This document shows, in pieces, positions 46,280 through 59,000 of a DNA stretch of 64,000 bases. The position numbers and the translations under genes were made by a program. Under the pieces are notes generated by a model. That model was not told the origin of the DNA. It did not search any database and saw only the letters and a program-made list of their open reading frames with translations. Position 1 is the stretch's first letter; each line of letters starts with the position of its first letter. The DNA comes from Ditylenchus dipsaci. Taxonomy: Eukaryota; Nematoda; Chromadorea; Rhabditida; Anguinidae. The stretch lies in the NCBI GenBank assembly GCA_004194705.1, contig SADC01000158.1, positions 62,001-126,000 on the forward strand, written 5' to 3'.

Positions 46280-49168
46280 AAAAAGAAAAGTATTGCCCAT
46301 AAAATGCACCATTTTTGACGTTCTTTTTTTAAACGAAAGCTGACATGCTGGGGAATCTAATAAAATCGGCAACGAAAAAAATTTTTCATTTTCGACCTCC
46401 TTTTTTTAGCCTTTGAAGTCAAAAAAGTCCGAAAAAACCGAAATTGGGGAAAAACTCGAAAATTTCTTTATCACCCCCAATTCTGACACTGATTCGTGTT
46501 CAGGCACACAATTTACCTTAAAAAGTGTTCTCAGGAAAAGATTTGGACCACTCCCATGGCTGTAAAAAGGTGTGACCCACCCATCATTTTAAATGACTCC
46601 AAAGAGTAAAGGAGAGACGAAAGAGGAGTGTCCCCTGCCAATTCAAATTTTGCACATGTCGCTGCGCACAAAAACCATGGTCCTTTAAAAGTGATAATTG
46701 TTCTGAACAAATTTTCTCTGTGACTTCAGCGTAATTTATCGAACCCTTAATTTTTCACTACTTGCCTATTTATGGCTATACCTCAGCTAAATCTCAGTCC
46801 TTTTTGATGTGGATCGTTTTTTATGCGGGATAAGCAACGAGCGGGCCAGTGTGGTATGACCAGTTTAAAACCTTAAATTTTAGAAATTTAATTAAAGCGG
46901 ATGACATTTGGATGGATTTTATACAAAAAATTAAAAAATCGAATTCAGTCATGGCTATCACACTATGTAAAGTGCTCTCCGCCAATATAAATTGCTACAT
47001 AACTGAAAATACTTAATGTTATTCTTATGCTCCTCTCCCAATAGAAAAAATCAGTCGTCTAAAAAGATTTTTTTATCGTGAGACGAAATTCATAATAGAT
47101 AATAAAAGTTAGTCCAAAAACCCACATCAAATTCCCGCATTTTTAGTTTAACTAATGGATAAAACGGAAATATGCCACGTTCTGGAGAAAAAGTGCCACG
47201 TTTTGTGAAAAAGTGCCACGTTTTAGTGAAAAAGGGCCACGTTTTTTTCAAATTAGCCTAGTTTGACAGATATGCCTGGTTTTTATGTGTCACTTTGTTT
47301 CCAAGGACATATCAATAGCAAGCTAATGGTAATCTTCAAAATTTCAGTGCAAATCATTGATTTGTCTAAGAAACCTTATTGTCAGAAAACGTGGCAGATT
47401 TTCACAAAAACGTCGCAATTTTTCTTAAAACGTGGCACATTTTCACTAAAACGTGGCACATTTTACAAAAACGTGGCACTTTTTCTCCAAACGTGCATTT
47501 TTACGTATACAGTCAACCTCGATAATCCGCCACCCCATGGGACGATCCGAGGGTGGCGATTATCGAGTGGCGGTTTAGCGGGGGTAAACTTTGTTCAGTT
47601 TCTCTGACGGCCAACCAAATCGGGCTTATCGAGGGTGGCGGTTTAGCGGGGTGGCGGATTATCGAGGTTTGACTGTAGTCCTTTAACTAATTTCTCAATC
47701 ATTGTTTTCTAGCTGTAATAACACGTCAACTGTAGAAGAAATATGTCAGAGTTGGATGTCATAGAATGTGGCTATGAATGCTCAGTTTGTCACATACAAT
47801 TCTTCACCAAATCTCGTTTTTTGCTGCACATTGATGAGAGTTTGCATGAAAATTTTGTTAAACAGAGTAGTTCAAACTCATTGCTGTATGATGAACAAGA
47901 AAAAATAGGTCAATGGCCAGCAGCTAACAATTACTCCTGCTTCTATGAACTGTCAGCTGAAAATAGCCAGATTCTCAGACCTCAAAACAAAAGACTAGTA
48001 AGGAAACTTCGCAGCAGTAGAGATATTTACAGAAAGACTCGACCGAAGAGCACCCACGGCCTGTGGAATTTATTAAAAATGATCAGGAGCAGAACAGCGT
48101 GTTTAAAGAGAATTGCGACAATCTAACTCTCTACCTACCATTCAGGATACTATTGGAGGTAGTAAAAGCGAAGAAAATCTATATATTTACTGTAAACTAC
48201 ATCAAAATGGCCTAATAAAAAACGAGAATTTCGACGTTGGTAAGTGAAAGGAGGACAGACTTAAGGGGATTTGACTAGAAATTTTGACTAGAAAATGAGA
48301 CTATGCAAGCTCAAGTTAATTTAATTTTTATATAAAGTCCTGATTTTTTTTACCAATCAATAATACCAGGAATCCACCCTACAAAAAATACATCAGATGG
48401 AAATTTCGAAATATTTTTTTTCGAAAAAATATGCGCTGGTCAAATTCAACCCGTATTTGGGCACCATTTGGGCCCCGATTCAAAGTACTACACAGTCAAG
48501 TGTTTATATTCTGGAATCCAGAGCTAAGTCTCGATAGATTCCTGTATACTATTATTCAGTTGTATTTCTGACTAAAACTAGCCTCGAAAGCGGTGAAAAC
48601 CCAACTCGCACCCATCCCAACTCGCGCCCAAAGCCTCGCCCCCCCCCCCCCTCGCGCCGGTCCTAACTCGGCCCCCTAACTCGCGCCATTCCAACTCGCG
48701 CCAGTCTCAACTCGCTCCCCCCAACTCGCGTCGAGAGACATTCCACTGCGCGCAAAAACCATGGTCCTATAACTAAGATTCAGTCTAAGTAAACCCTCGA
48801 ATAACGTCACCTCAGAGCCGGTCCCTGAAGGTGAAGTTAAATCGTGGGTCGACCGTTACCACACATTGGGCACATCGCATTGGGCACCCGCATTTGGCAC
48901 CGCATTTGGGCCCCGATTTCAAAATTCAAATCCAAAAACATTTTGGATTCAGCAAAAATTGATTAAAAATCATCATACCGTAGGGACACGGACGATTCAT
49001 CCTCACTATCTAAAAGGGACAATTCATCCTCACTTGGTAAAAGGGACAATTCATCCTCACTCAGGGACGATTCATCCTCACTTGTCAAAAAGGGACGATT
49101 CATCCCCACTTGTGTAAACAGGGCAATTTATCCTCATTTATAAAAAAGGGGCGATCCATATTCCCTTA
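46280..49168. repeat. 2.9-kb direct repeat, copy A2
   Basis: Matches 40777-43695 throughout. Unlike A1 it continues past GGGGCGATCCATATTCC into the rest of the inverted-repeat element up to 50729, so it looks like the intact allele or ancestor. Confidence 0.85.
47743..48239 (+). CDS. Single U1/matrin-type C2H2 zinc-finger exon, copy in A2
   Basis: ATG at 47743. CSVCHIQFFTKSRFLLH...H has spacing C-x2-C-x12-H-x5-H, the pattern of U1/matrin-type fingers that often bind RNA. It is followed by EKIGQWPAANNYSC and KRLVRKLRSSRDIYRKTRP. The frame breaks by one base near 48062, after which the coding frame resumes as in A1. The exon ends at GTTG/GTAAGT, a strong donor, so it should be a 5' coding exon of a longer gene, but no downstream exon was found. 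Possibly a captured gene fragment within the repeat. Confidence 0.45.
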
Positions 49169-49835
49169 TGAAAAAGGGGCGAGTTTCGGTCTAAAGGGAC
49201 AATGCTTTATAGATACTGATGATTAAAAGACTGTTGATGTTCGAAGACTGTTGCTCTGTTGAAATAAATTAAGGTATTCACCAATATTGTAAGCGAGTCA
49301 TTCTCACAATGATGTTACAACGAATGAATATTATCCTCAATCATCATTATCAGCAAGCAATTTTTATTTTTACCAAAGAATAACACGGTCAAGCAAACAA
49401 TTTTTTCAACATTTATTGATCCATCACTATATTGTAATCTAGCCCTTGAAGATATCCATAAGACTAGAGTCATGATTTTGGTGTGCTTTTGCAAATATTC
49501 TTGAATCTGCTTCATAGTAGACTCTTCGTTTCTTCGGAGCTGCGATTCCTGCTAAGTACTGCTCGAAATGCATGTCATGAGATTGTTGTATTCGCTTCAG
49601 ATTTTCTTATAAAGATAGTGAAGAGTCTTTACTAAAGACATCTGGAGTCCCTTGTTTTTAAAGGAATGATGAATCAGCCCCTTTAAATAGTGAGGATGAA
49701 TTGTCCCGTTTTGACGAGTGAGGATGAATCGGCCCTTTTTAATAGTGAGGATGAATCGTCCCGTTTTCCCAAGTGAGGATGAATTGTCCCTGAGGGTGAA
49801 TTGTCCCTGAGGATGAATTGTCACGTACCGCATAC
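48985..49835. repeat. Inner foldback with GGACGATTCATCCTCACT repeat arms
   Basis: The left arm has about six units of roughly 26 bp containing GATTCATCCTCACT. The right arm has about six inverted units AGTGAGGATGAATCGTCCC. CGTAGGGACACGG at the left faces TTGTCACGTACCG at the right. Confidence 0.6.
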
Positions 49836-50204
49836 CGTATCCAGAATTGCGTCCTGAACATAATTTGATAGTGCTGAAACAGCAACTTGACCTGCAATAA
49901 CTTTAGTTCTGGAGTATTTTTTTATTCCGTAGTGTTAGTATGGTGGTAGTACATAGAAAGTGGTACTCAGGTGGTAGTAACAAAGCACTGATCAGGTATC
50001 GGTAATCAGGATGAGGTCAAATTAAAAGGTTCGACAGTAGCAAAATTCTGTTATTTTTATAATTAGTCTCATATGACTTCGTACTGCTTAGAAAGATTAG
50101 TACACATTAGCACCTAAATGGTAGCACTCAGTTTGCACGCTTATATTTTAGACCTTTTCCTGTAATGCATCTGACCATGTTGGTAGCCATATTATCTGGA
50201 TGTC

Positions 50205-50462
50205 CCATGTATCAACAAAACCAAGTGGTCGTCCACTTAAATCGAATTTTTTTTTCGTTTACGGGTTTCTAATTTTGTTTTCTGCACTAATTCGAGCATT
50301 CTTAAGATGATTGACAGCAGTAAAATTACGGTTTGCTGGTATTTTTACATTTTTTGTAAATCTTGCAAAACACAATTTACTGCTGTCAAACCATCTTTAT
50401 AATGCTCGAATTAGTGCAAAAAACAGGATTTTCAACCCGAAAACACGAAGATTTTACAATCG
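50205..50462. mobile_element. Family D palindromic MITE, copy 2
   Basis: CCAAGTGGTCGTCCACTT at the left, with CACTAATTCGAGCATTCTTAAGATG mirrored by CATCTTTATAATGCTCGAATTAGTG. The right end runs into the GGCGCGAGTT arm. Confidence 0.55.
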
Positions 50463-51518
50463 GCGCGAGTTACGGGGAGCGAGTTGGGACTGGCGCGAGT
50501 TGGCGGGCGCGAGTTAGGGGGCCGAGTTAGGACCGGCGCGAGTTGGGGGGGGAGGCTTTGGGCGCGAGTTGGGATGGGTGCGAGTTGGGATGGGTGCGAG
50601 TTGGTTTTCACCGCTTTCGAGGCTAGTTTTAGTCAGAAATACAACTGAATAATAGTATGCAGGAATCTATCGAGACTTAGCTCTGTATTCCAGAATATAA
50701 ACACTTGACTGTGTAGTATTTTGAAATCGTATATAAACCAAAAATTTTTTACATATAAATTGAGAGAGAGAAAAGGGAAGAGAACACACCCGACCAGGCA
50801 TAAAACAATAATGAATTTTGAATTTTCAAACCCTTGGCGTTATGGTAAGGCGTTTAGTAACTTTTGGCTAATTTTACCCGAAAGTTACTAAACGCCCCAA
50901 TGCCGATAGAAACTAATGATGTTAAACATGGTTCCGCTAAGATCCTAAGGCGAAAAATCTCTATTATGAGGTATGGAAGTCCAAATCGGTTGTAACTTAA
51001 AAAAATTTAAAAGACTTTGATCAGTTTGCTAAGATTATATTTTTAGAACAACGTAATCAATACTCTTCCTCCAACAAAGAAGATACAATATGTATGCCGA
51101 GGAATGCTGTCAATATTTGTGTTTCAATTTTTGACCTATGCTCTGTACTTAATCTTTTTAGTTACAATGATTGTTGCAGCTATATTTTTTAAATACCTTA
51201 CTTTTAATATTTTTAGCAATATATTTCTGAAAAATAAACAAGAGATCCATCACAGAATAGTTCGCCTGATTTCAAACAGTCAAACTTTTTACCTGACATG
51301 ATCTCTATAGGGTGTCCCAGAAAAAAATCCCTACACTTTATGGGCACAGTACGACCAGTTTTTAATTTTCTTCTTTTAACGATATGTCATTTTTGTAGCC
51401 CTGACAATTCTCTATTGAATGGTATATAAACATTTCATTAGTGAAAAAAAATATGGATAAATCGACAGGACGAAATTTTTAATCTCGATTTCAAATCCGG
51501 GAATTTTTAGTCTTTGTT

Positions 51519-51707
51519 AAAGGTACCATGGTTTTTGCGCGCAGTGGCATGTGCAAAACTTGAATTGGCGGGGACACTTCTCTTTCGTCTATCAGTGTAC
51601 TCTGGCACTCGAATGACTCGAAAGAGTACAGCATTAGACGAAAGAAAAGTGTCCTCCGCCAATTCAAATTTCGCACATGCCACTGCGCCAAAAACCATGC
51701 CCTTTAA
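51519..51707. mobile_element. Family B palindromic MITE, second full copy
   Basis: TTAAAGGTACCATGGTTTTTGC and its mirror CCATGCCCTTTAA, with arms TTGAATTGGCGGGGACACTT and GTGTCCTCCGCCAATTCAA. TTAA at both ends suggests a TTAA target duplication. Confidence 0.75.
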
Positions 51708-51819
51708 AGTATTTAATGGTCAAAAAATTCATAAGTATTCCGAACCCTACCAAAATGTTTCAAAATAATGTTTTTTCGGTGATTTAGCTGATCTAACGTA
51801 CGTAAAACATGTTTTCATG

Positions 51820-52375
51820 CAGAAGAAAGTGTTATCACCATGTTGTAGCGCAGCTCAAGAGCTACAAAATGCACTTACAGAATGATTTTTTGAAATCTGA
51901 GTGTTGATATATGGCCTTTTAGAAAAAATAGATTTTCTGAAAAAATGGCCAAACTCCAAGTTTTTCCAATTTTTTCAAATTTTGGCCATTTTTTCAGAAA
52001 ATCTATTTTTTCTAAAAGCCATATATCAACACTCAGATTTCAAAAAATCATTCTGTAAAGTGCATTTTGTAGCTCTTGAGCTGCGCTACAACATGGTGAT
52101 AACATATTGTTATGACGATTAAAATTCAATAAAACATTTGACCAGTGAAAGTGATGAAAACGCTGGTCAACTTCACAAAATGACTGGACAAGTGTTGGAG
52201 CCAAATGGTGACTTATCTAAAATAATCAAGCTAAAAGCAATATGCCATTTTAAAGAAGAGAGTCAGGGCTACAAAACCTATTGTTTGGATTTTGTTATAA
52301 GAGAAATTTTTGGATAAGAAAATGAATTTTTATTTAAATATTTGTATGGTTTAAAACTTATGCACCAACCTAATA
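51820..52375. mobile_element. Palindrome with CACCATGTTGTAGCGCAG arms and mariner-type right end
   Basis: GTTATCACCATGTTGTAGCG (51831) is mirrored by CGCTACAACATGGTGATAAC (52085). Further right is TTATGCACCAACCTAATAATA, the same terminus as the mariner MITE at 27536. A matching left terminus is missing. TATAGGGTGTCCCAG at 51307 may be another element's end. Confidence 0.5.
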
Positions 52376-52382
52376 ATAAAAA

Positions 52383-55300
52383 TTGACTGAAATGAACAGG
52401 CTGTCCCAAGAATTTCAAAGCACTCTTAACGGTCAGAGCTTTTTTCTTGATCGTATTTCTAAACTCTGTTAACGCAGCTCAGCTCGCTCTATCATTTTTT
52501 ACTGTCAAAAAGACGATTTTTGCTTGGTCTCTCCTGTGGTTTCAGCATTTCTCATCCAGGGGTCATCCACAGTAGATTCTCCACAGACCCGGACCTAAAC
52601 CACAAGGGGCAAGCAAAAATTTGACCTTTTATACCAAGAAGGTTGCTAGCATAGTGACCGCGCCGTCTCCGGGCCCGGACCGTCTTTGTCCCGTCCGGCC
52701 GGGGCCGGCTTCGACTAGACGGTTTACGGCTGGTAATGATGCTGGATGGAAATAGACGCCCGGCTTAAAAAAGCCTATACGTTCTCATTGGTTTTCTTCT
52801 CTCGTTTGCTTTGTTCAATCTTTTTGAAAATAAGTTACAAGCTTCACGTCACAGGTTCAAGAGACTTGACAGAATTTTTCAAAAACTCTAAAACATCTAC
52901 AGCAGTTTTTGCCGAGGATCAGTTGCGGTTGCAGTTTGAATCCCTTTCACCCCCCCCCTTCCACGGGGAGTGATCAGATCGAGGATATTATATCATACTA
53001 GGGTCTTTAGGCGCCTATCGGCGCCTATGCCGTGCGGGAACATTGGTGGTTTGGGCAGCAAAAACTAAATTCATCATCATCATAGTTACGGAAATTAATT
53101 ATCAATTGTAATAAAGCGACAATTCTTCTGACAACAACTGCCCCACAATGTTCAAAAAATGCGCGAATTAAAAAAAAAATTGTGATTGCATTTGAAAAAA
53201 AAACAATATAAAATCCACTTTCACTTTCACAGGCAGAACCTCAATTTTTTCACATTAATTATTGAATTTAATTGCGAAAGGTCCTCCGCGATAAAACGAG
53301 CTTTCATATGAGCATAAACATGCAAATTAAAATATTACACAAAAAAAGTTTTTCTTTGTGACCAAATGACACTCATAAGATAACCCTGAAAACCACCACT
53401 TTTCACTCTCAAAGGCAAAATCTCAATTTTTACACAGCAATCTTTAAATCAGATTGCGAAGGTCCTCCGCCATTAAGCTTTCGAATGAGTATACACATGC
53501 AGAAAAAAATATTACACTAAAAAAAGTTTTTCTTTGACCAAACATGTAGTCAAATGCGTACCCACCCACCCACACACCCATCCCAAATACTATATAGAGA
53601 TTCGTGCTTCTCGACCCCTATTTCCTGAGAAAGCGGCGTTTTTTGAATTATAAAAAATTTAACAAAATATATACAAAAAAATATATATAATATGACAAAA
53701 TATAACATAAATACAGTCGACTCTCGATTTAACATACACCCAAAAAGTTCGTTCCCGACTTCGTTCCCGCTAACTTTTTGACATTTTACTTATCTCTTTT
53801 GACAGTCTGGTCCCAAATATCGCAAGGATTCCGATTTGCCGATCGTTTCAGAATCATAAAATATTACATGTAAAAAAGCAAAACTCGATTTAACATAGGC
53901 CTAAATCCAAAACAGGTTTATGTAAATCGAGGTTTCGCTTTTTAGATGTAAATATTTATGATTCTGAAAAACGGTCGGCAAAATCGGAATCCTTGCGATA
54001 TTTGGGACCAGACTGTCAAAACATAATAAGTCAAAATGTCGAAAAGTGAGTTAAAAAAAGTGTCGAACCCTAGGCGGGAACGAACTTTTTGGTTGGATGT
54101 TAATCGAGAGTCGACTGTAGTGAAAGTATGAAAGAAGTCAGAAAATAATTCGGCTCATAATTTTACCTTTGTGCTACATTTAACAGTATGGTGCAGCAAA
54201 AAAACCTCGCCAGAAACTAGAATTGCAGGCTACCCAATGTGTTATAACTTTGAAAAAAAGAAGGTTGTAAAATTTAATAGAAAGAGCCGATAGGAAAGGA
54301 AAGCTCAAACTGTGACAGAATGAGAGAAATCTGTGATATGAAAAAGTGAATCTGTGACAAAAAAAGTATTGCCGCTTGTAAGCAGCCAATTGTTTTATCG
54401 CAAAAATGTTTCAAACACATGATTTTGTAGCTCTTGCGTTACTCTTTCGATTGACCTCCGAAGGTGGCGCAGGGCTGAGAGTTAGAGATGCGCGCACTCA
54501 CTTACCTTAGACATGATTCCGAGAAGTACTGTTGATCATAAAATGCATTAAGAGTTTATTTTGCCACGCCCAAGTTGAAAAACATGGTAAGACAGTGGAA
54601 GAATACAAAAAATTACCTTTTTAACGTTCTCCATAAAAGTGGCCCCTTTTATTCCCTTCCCCTCCTAATACAGCCCTTAATCCCTTTAAAATTCAAAAGG
54701 CGCCAATTCAAGTTTTTCAAATTTGACTAAAAAACTATGATACCCTGTGGATCGATTTTTTTTTCTCAGAATTCAAAAAACAGCGGCTTCTCAGGAAATA
54801 GGGGTCGAGAAGCACGAATATGATAAATATCCTCGATCTGATCACTCCCCGTGGAAGGGGGGGGGTGAAAAGGATTCAAAACTGCAACCGCAACTGATCC
54901 TCGCAAAAACTGTTGTAGATGTTTGGAGTTTTTGAAAAATTCTGTCAAGTCTCTTGAACCTGTGACGTGAAGCTTGTAACTTATTTTCAAAAAAGATTGA
55001 ACAAAGCAAACGAGAGAAGAAACCAATGAGAAACGTATAGGCTTTTTTAAGCGGGCGTCTATTTCCATCCAGCATCATTACCAGCCGTAAACCGTCTAGT
55101 CGAAGCCGGCCCCGGCCGGACGGGACAAAGACGGTCGGGCCGGAGACGCGCGGTCACTATGCTAGCAACCTCTTGGTATAAAAGGTCAAATTTTTGCTTG
55201 CCCCTTGTGGTTTAGGTCCGGGTCTGGGAGAATCTACTGTGGATGACCCCTGGATGAGAATGCTGAACCACAGGAGAGACCAAGCAAAAATCGTCTTTTT

Positions 55301-55432
55301 GACAGTAAAAAAATGATAGAGCGAGCTGAGCTGCGTTAACAGAGTTTAGAAATACGATCAAGAAAAAAGCTCTGACCGTTAAGAGTGGTTTGAAATTCTT
55401 GGACAGCCTGTTCATTTCAGTCAATTTTTTGG
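52383..55432. mobile_element. Element with about 600-bp terminal inverted repeats
   Basis: The left arm 52383-52985 begins ATTGACTGAAATGAACAGGC TGTCC, and the right arm 54827-55432 ends GGACAGCCTGTTCATTTCAG TCAAT. The arms include a GC-rich core with CCGTCCGGCCGGGGCCGG. The inverted match continues inside: ATTCGTGCTTCTCGACCCC (53591) is mirrored at 54800, so about 600 bp at 52990-53585 was inserted into the left arm. No transposase ORF. A pogo-like MITE (53712-54119) sits in the centre. Confidence 0.7.
53712..54119. mobile_element. pogo-like palindromic MITE, full length
   Basis: TACAGTCGACTCTCGATTTAA and its mirror TTAATCGAGAGTCGACTGTA, with an almost continuous palindrome over 400 bp (ACCAGACTGTCAAAA, CCGATTTGCCGA blocks). 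A diverged interior fragment lies at 23695-23860. Confidence 0.75.
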
Positions 55433-55490
55433 AAGACATGTTAATATTGTATTATTAATGTTTACTTAATATTGTTACTAGGACATGTTA

Positions 55491-55751
55491 TCACCGTATT
55501 ACTGTATTAATCCCATGGGGAGTTATTTTTCAACCTCTAAAAAATCGAAAAATTTGAGGTCGATTTTGAGATTTTTGGGTGCTCAACCAAAATCTGAAAA
55601 GTGTAATCAGGTAAACTCGCGGCAATGAGAAAACGCAATAAACAGATTTGCGAAATATTTGCTCTAGGATGAGATATAAGGTCCGTAGGGTGGGGACTTA
55701 TTAGAGGTGGGAGTTATTAGAGGGTGGGGAGTTAATACAGTAAATACGGTA
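55491..55751. mobile_element. TACCGTAT-family MITE (AATCCC subtype)
   Basis: TCACCGTATTACTGTATTAATCCC and GGGGAGTTAATACAGTAAAT ACGGTA. The interior matches 28706-28949. A second partial end pair follows (ACGGTATACAG...GGGAATACGGTA, 55745-55890). Confidence 0.65.
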
Positions 55752-56070
55752 TACAGTTTTTTCTCTCAAAAATGGAAAGCGGCGGGTGATTCGGTTAGAG
55801 GGTTGGCTCTATTTTTAAAATGCCCATCAAGAAGCGTTCTGTTCGGAAAGGCACTTAAAAGAGAAGGCTTAATGAGAGGGAATACGGTAAACCGACCATG
55901 CTGAGCACGAAATTAGCGTTAAGAACAGTAACATGCCACATTAAATTGCGTACAATGCACACCCAAACATGTGTTTAAATATTTCTTTTATCTAACAACA
56001 ACAAAGCTTCAATCAACAGAAAATAAACACCTTGAATATTCTACTGACAAACTTAATTCCTATCATATCT

Positions 56071-59000
56071 TTAATTTTCATAGCTTTGTTGTTGGATCCC
56101 CTTCAGCGATACTTCCAACAAAAGAACATTTCGTCTGTCATTGCTGCTTTCTGAAGACCTCCTTTTTCTTTCCTTGTTGATTTTTTTGGCAAGTGCAGCT
56201 TTAAACCCCCAGAATGGTTCCAGCTTACACCCGAATTTACGCCAGGAATCAGACTTTCCTAGAAAACAATTGCTACTAGAAAACGTGGTACTTCCCTGTT
56301 ATCTCGAATCATTTTATTTAACACATTTTTGCGCAACGAACAATTTTTTTCAATTAAAAATCTTCTTTCGGAGGCCAATTTTTCGAGATGCCTAAGCCTA
56401 AGCCTAAAGAATTGAAATGTGAAATTGGTACAAAACTAATACATCCAAAAATGATCGAGATAACAGGAAAGTACCGAAAACGTTAATTCAAAACACACCA
56501 TTCGATATGAATGATTTAGGCTCGGTCTTGACTTTCAAATGCATAACTGGTCTGCCCTGCAAATTGAAGGTAAGATGTTTCTAAGAAAACATGTGTTAGC
56601 ATACCTTCTCCAAATTTCAAAGATACGAATTTGCCTTTATTGGAGACTGCAATCACCTGGTCATCAACTATATCACTCAAATGACACAGAATTCATTGTG
56701 GCCCAGTTGAAGATCACCTTTGCTGAGAACCTTTACACATTTCTGTGTAGACACATTAAAAAAAGCCAACTGTGAATCTAGTTCAGCGCAAAGGAAAAGC
56801 ACGACATAGTCACTAACGAAGACACACTCGATGGCAGTGTACTGGAACTTCAAATCTTTCACCAATTCAATTTGCATTTCCAATCCCTCGTCCATTGAAT
56901 CATTCAGAGAAGCATCTGCTAAGTTAAGATCTATCTGAAGAACTTGGCAATTCGTACTGATAGCGACCAATATAGACTCATCTGGGTTGACGCACATCTT
57001 CAATATGTTGCCAGCATTTCTCAAAAAAAATGCGATAAAATATCAATTATGGTGCAACTAAAACACTTATATCTTACTTTTTTCCCCAGAATTTCAGTGG
57101 ATTTTTGATGAAAATTCAACCTCCTTACAACAAATTCACCCTCCGAATAATAGAGATTGGCAGTGGTAGCCAACATACACGTAACAGGACTTGATCCAGA
57201 ACCATCATCGTCTTTGTTATGAGACTGACTTTCCCAAAAGTTTTGAATAAACACATCCGTGCAAATAGACTTTGTTTCTTCGACATCTGCACAAACTTTT
57301 GGTCGACACATAGAACTTCAGACCTGTTTCATTAGCCATTCCACAAAGTTTCCATCAGGAGAAATGCACGAATCAAGAATATAAGAAGGAGAATTGATTT
57401 GTGCTAATTTCTTCGGGCCGATTCCACATCTACGTGAAAGACAGTAGTTTGCTTGAGATCATTGCAAGCATCTTGGTCAGTTGCTTCCGCTGAGTTTTGA
57501 TGAATTGCCTGTCTCGACCAAAGTTCCAGAAATTTCGGATGACGCATCAGAATTAAGCCATTTTGTTGATAAGCACACAGCATGCTTCTAAAAGAAAAGC
57601 GTTATTACCTGCCGTGAAATACTGAAAAGGCACAGAACAGAGCTATAGTAAAAACTGATTTACAATAACAAAAACAGCCCCATCGCTATCTCTGATTGAT
57701 CTGCACATTTTCCTCATGTTTGTTTTCAACATACCTTCAGAATAGGATGAGCAAGCGTCCACTGATGATCCGAAACACGAAATCATGTCGGCTAAAAAAA
57801 TATACCAACTTACAAACCAAATAGGCAAAATCGAAATTCACCCCTCCAGAAAAGCCATCTCTCTCCCATGCAAACATAGAGCGAACATCGTTTTGGTGAA
57901 ACAATCTCTGGCCGACCGTTGCCCAGTCAAATCTTTTCTGAAAAACATTCTGGTTAATTTGGAAAAGGATCTAATAATCTGACTTCATGTGACGAGATCC
58001 CACCATGACTTGAATTCTGTGATCCACTCCGCATGCAAACACTGATTTCCATTAGTCGTCAAGCATAGAACAGCTCCTTGATGAAATGTATAACCTAGAA
58101 AAAATAACCCATGCAACCGAAACACTAAATTGTTTAAGCCGGACTACACAAACTTCAGATCCCACCAGTCTTAGTATATGAATGGTAACCTTGCCCCTCG
58201 AATCACCGCTAAAAAAGAAGGTCATCCCTAAAGCAAAAAGATTGATCAAGCGACATAAAAGTCAAAGGTTGTGCATAACAAAATGAAAAAAGCTTACACG
58301 AAAACCAAAGACCAAATCACTGTAGCTACCGATGGAACATTAGTAAAACCATGTTGACTTGCTTCGTGTTTCGCAGATTAAATAGACGTATAGCATTAAG
58401 CATTCCACTGCTACCAGATCATTTCGCTTAGAAAGTTGCAAACAGATGATTCTCTAAAAATTAGTCTTGCTAAATGTTTATTAGAGAGTACTAAAATTGA
58501 CCTCATCGCTTGACAGTCTAATCGATTTTATGACTTCGATTGATGGCTCATCCACGTCACTGTTCAGCTGGCTCTCTTTATATTCTACCACTAGGATTTC
58601 GCTTGAGTCCGTTCCCAAAACCATTTTGTTTGAAAAAAGATAGTCAATGGCCAGAATCGAGGAGCACAAACTTGAAACCTCTAAAAATTTGGAATATTGT
58701 CTAAGAATAAAAGCCCAACAAGGTTACCCTGGTATAGGAAGAAAATGGTGAGAACAACATCAATGATCATCTGCGCACGACACGAAGACCTTAAGCATCT
58801 GATTTGAAAAATAATAGTTTGATAGAGTAACCTTATTGCCTAGCCAGACAATTGACTCCAAACTAGTGTTCCACACTGTATTGACTTCTCATAGAATATA
58901 ACTGGCAAAGAAATAGCATTGTAAAACTCAACCAGGAACAAGGTTTACTTAAAAAAAACATCATAACTCAACAAAATATATGATATCAGAAACCTGCTGC

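Larger units (their letters stand above)
48476..50729. mobile_element. Long inverted-repeat element with CCAACTCGCGCC tandem arms
   Basis: The left arm 48476-48745 (TACTACACAGTCAAGTGTTT, then CCAACTCGCGCC-type repeats) is mirrored at 50460-50729 (GGCGCGAGTTGG repeats, then AAACACTTGACTGTGTAGTA). Between them lies a second inverted pair of GGACRATTCATCCTCAC repeats (48985-49165 and 49680-49830). No transposase ORF is visible. Confidence 0.65.

Noticed and set aside
52746..52973. Minus/plus ORFs near 52.8 and 54.9 kb with nearly identical peptides
   Set aside because: They come from the two arms of the long inverted-repeat element and show no known domain.
56677..57024. Initially read as a CFAP57-like ciliary WD protein
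   Set aside because: Upstream exons give the UTP4 series (SGDSRGKV, GVDHRI, HQNDVR, LELW, SCISPDG), which explains the whole gene better.
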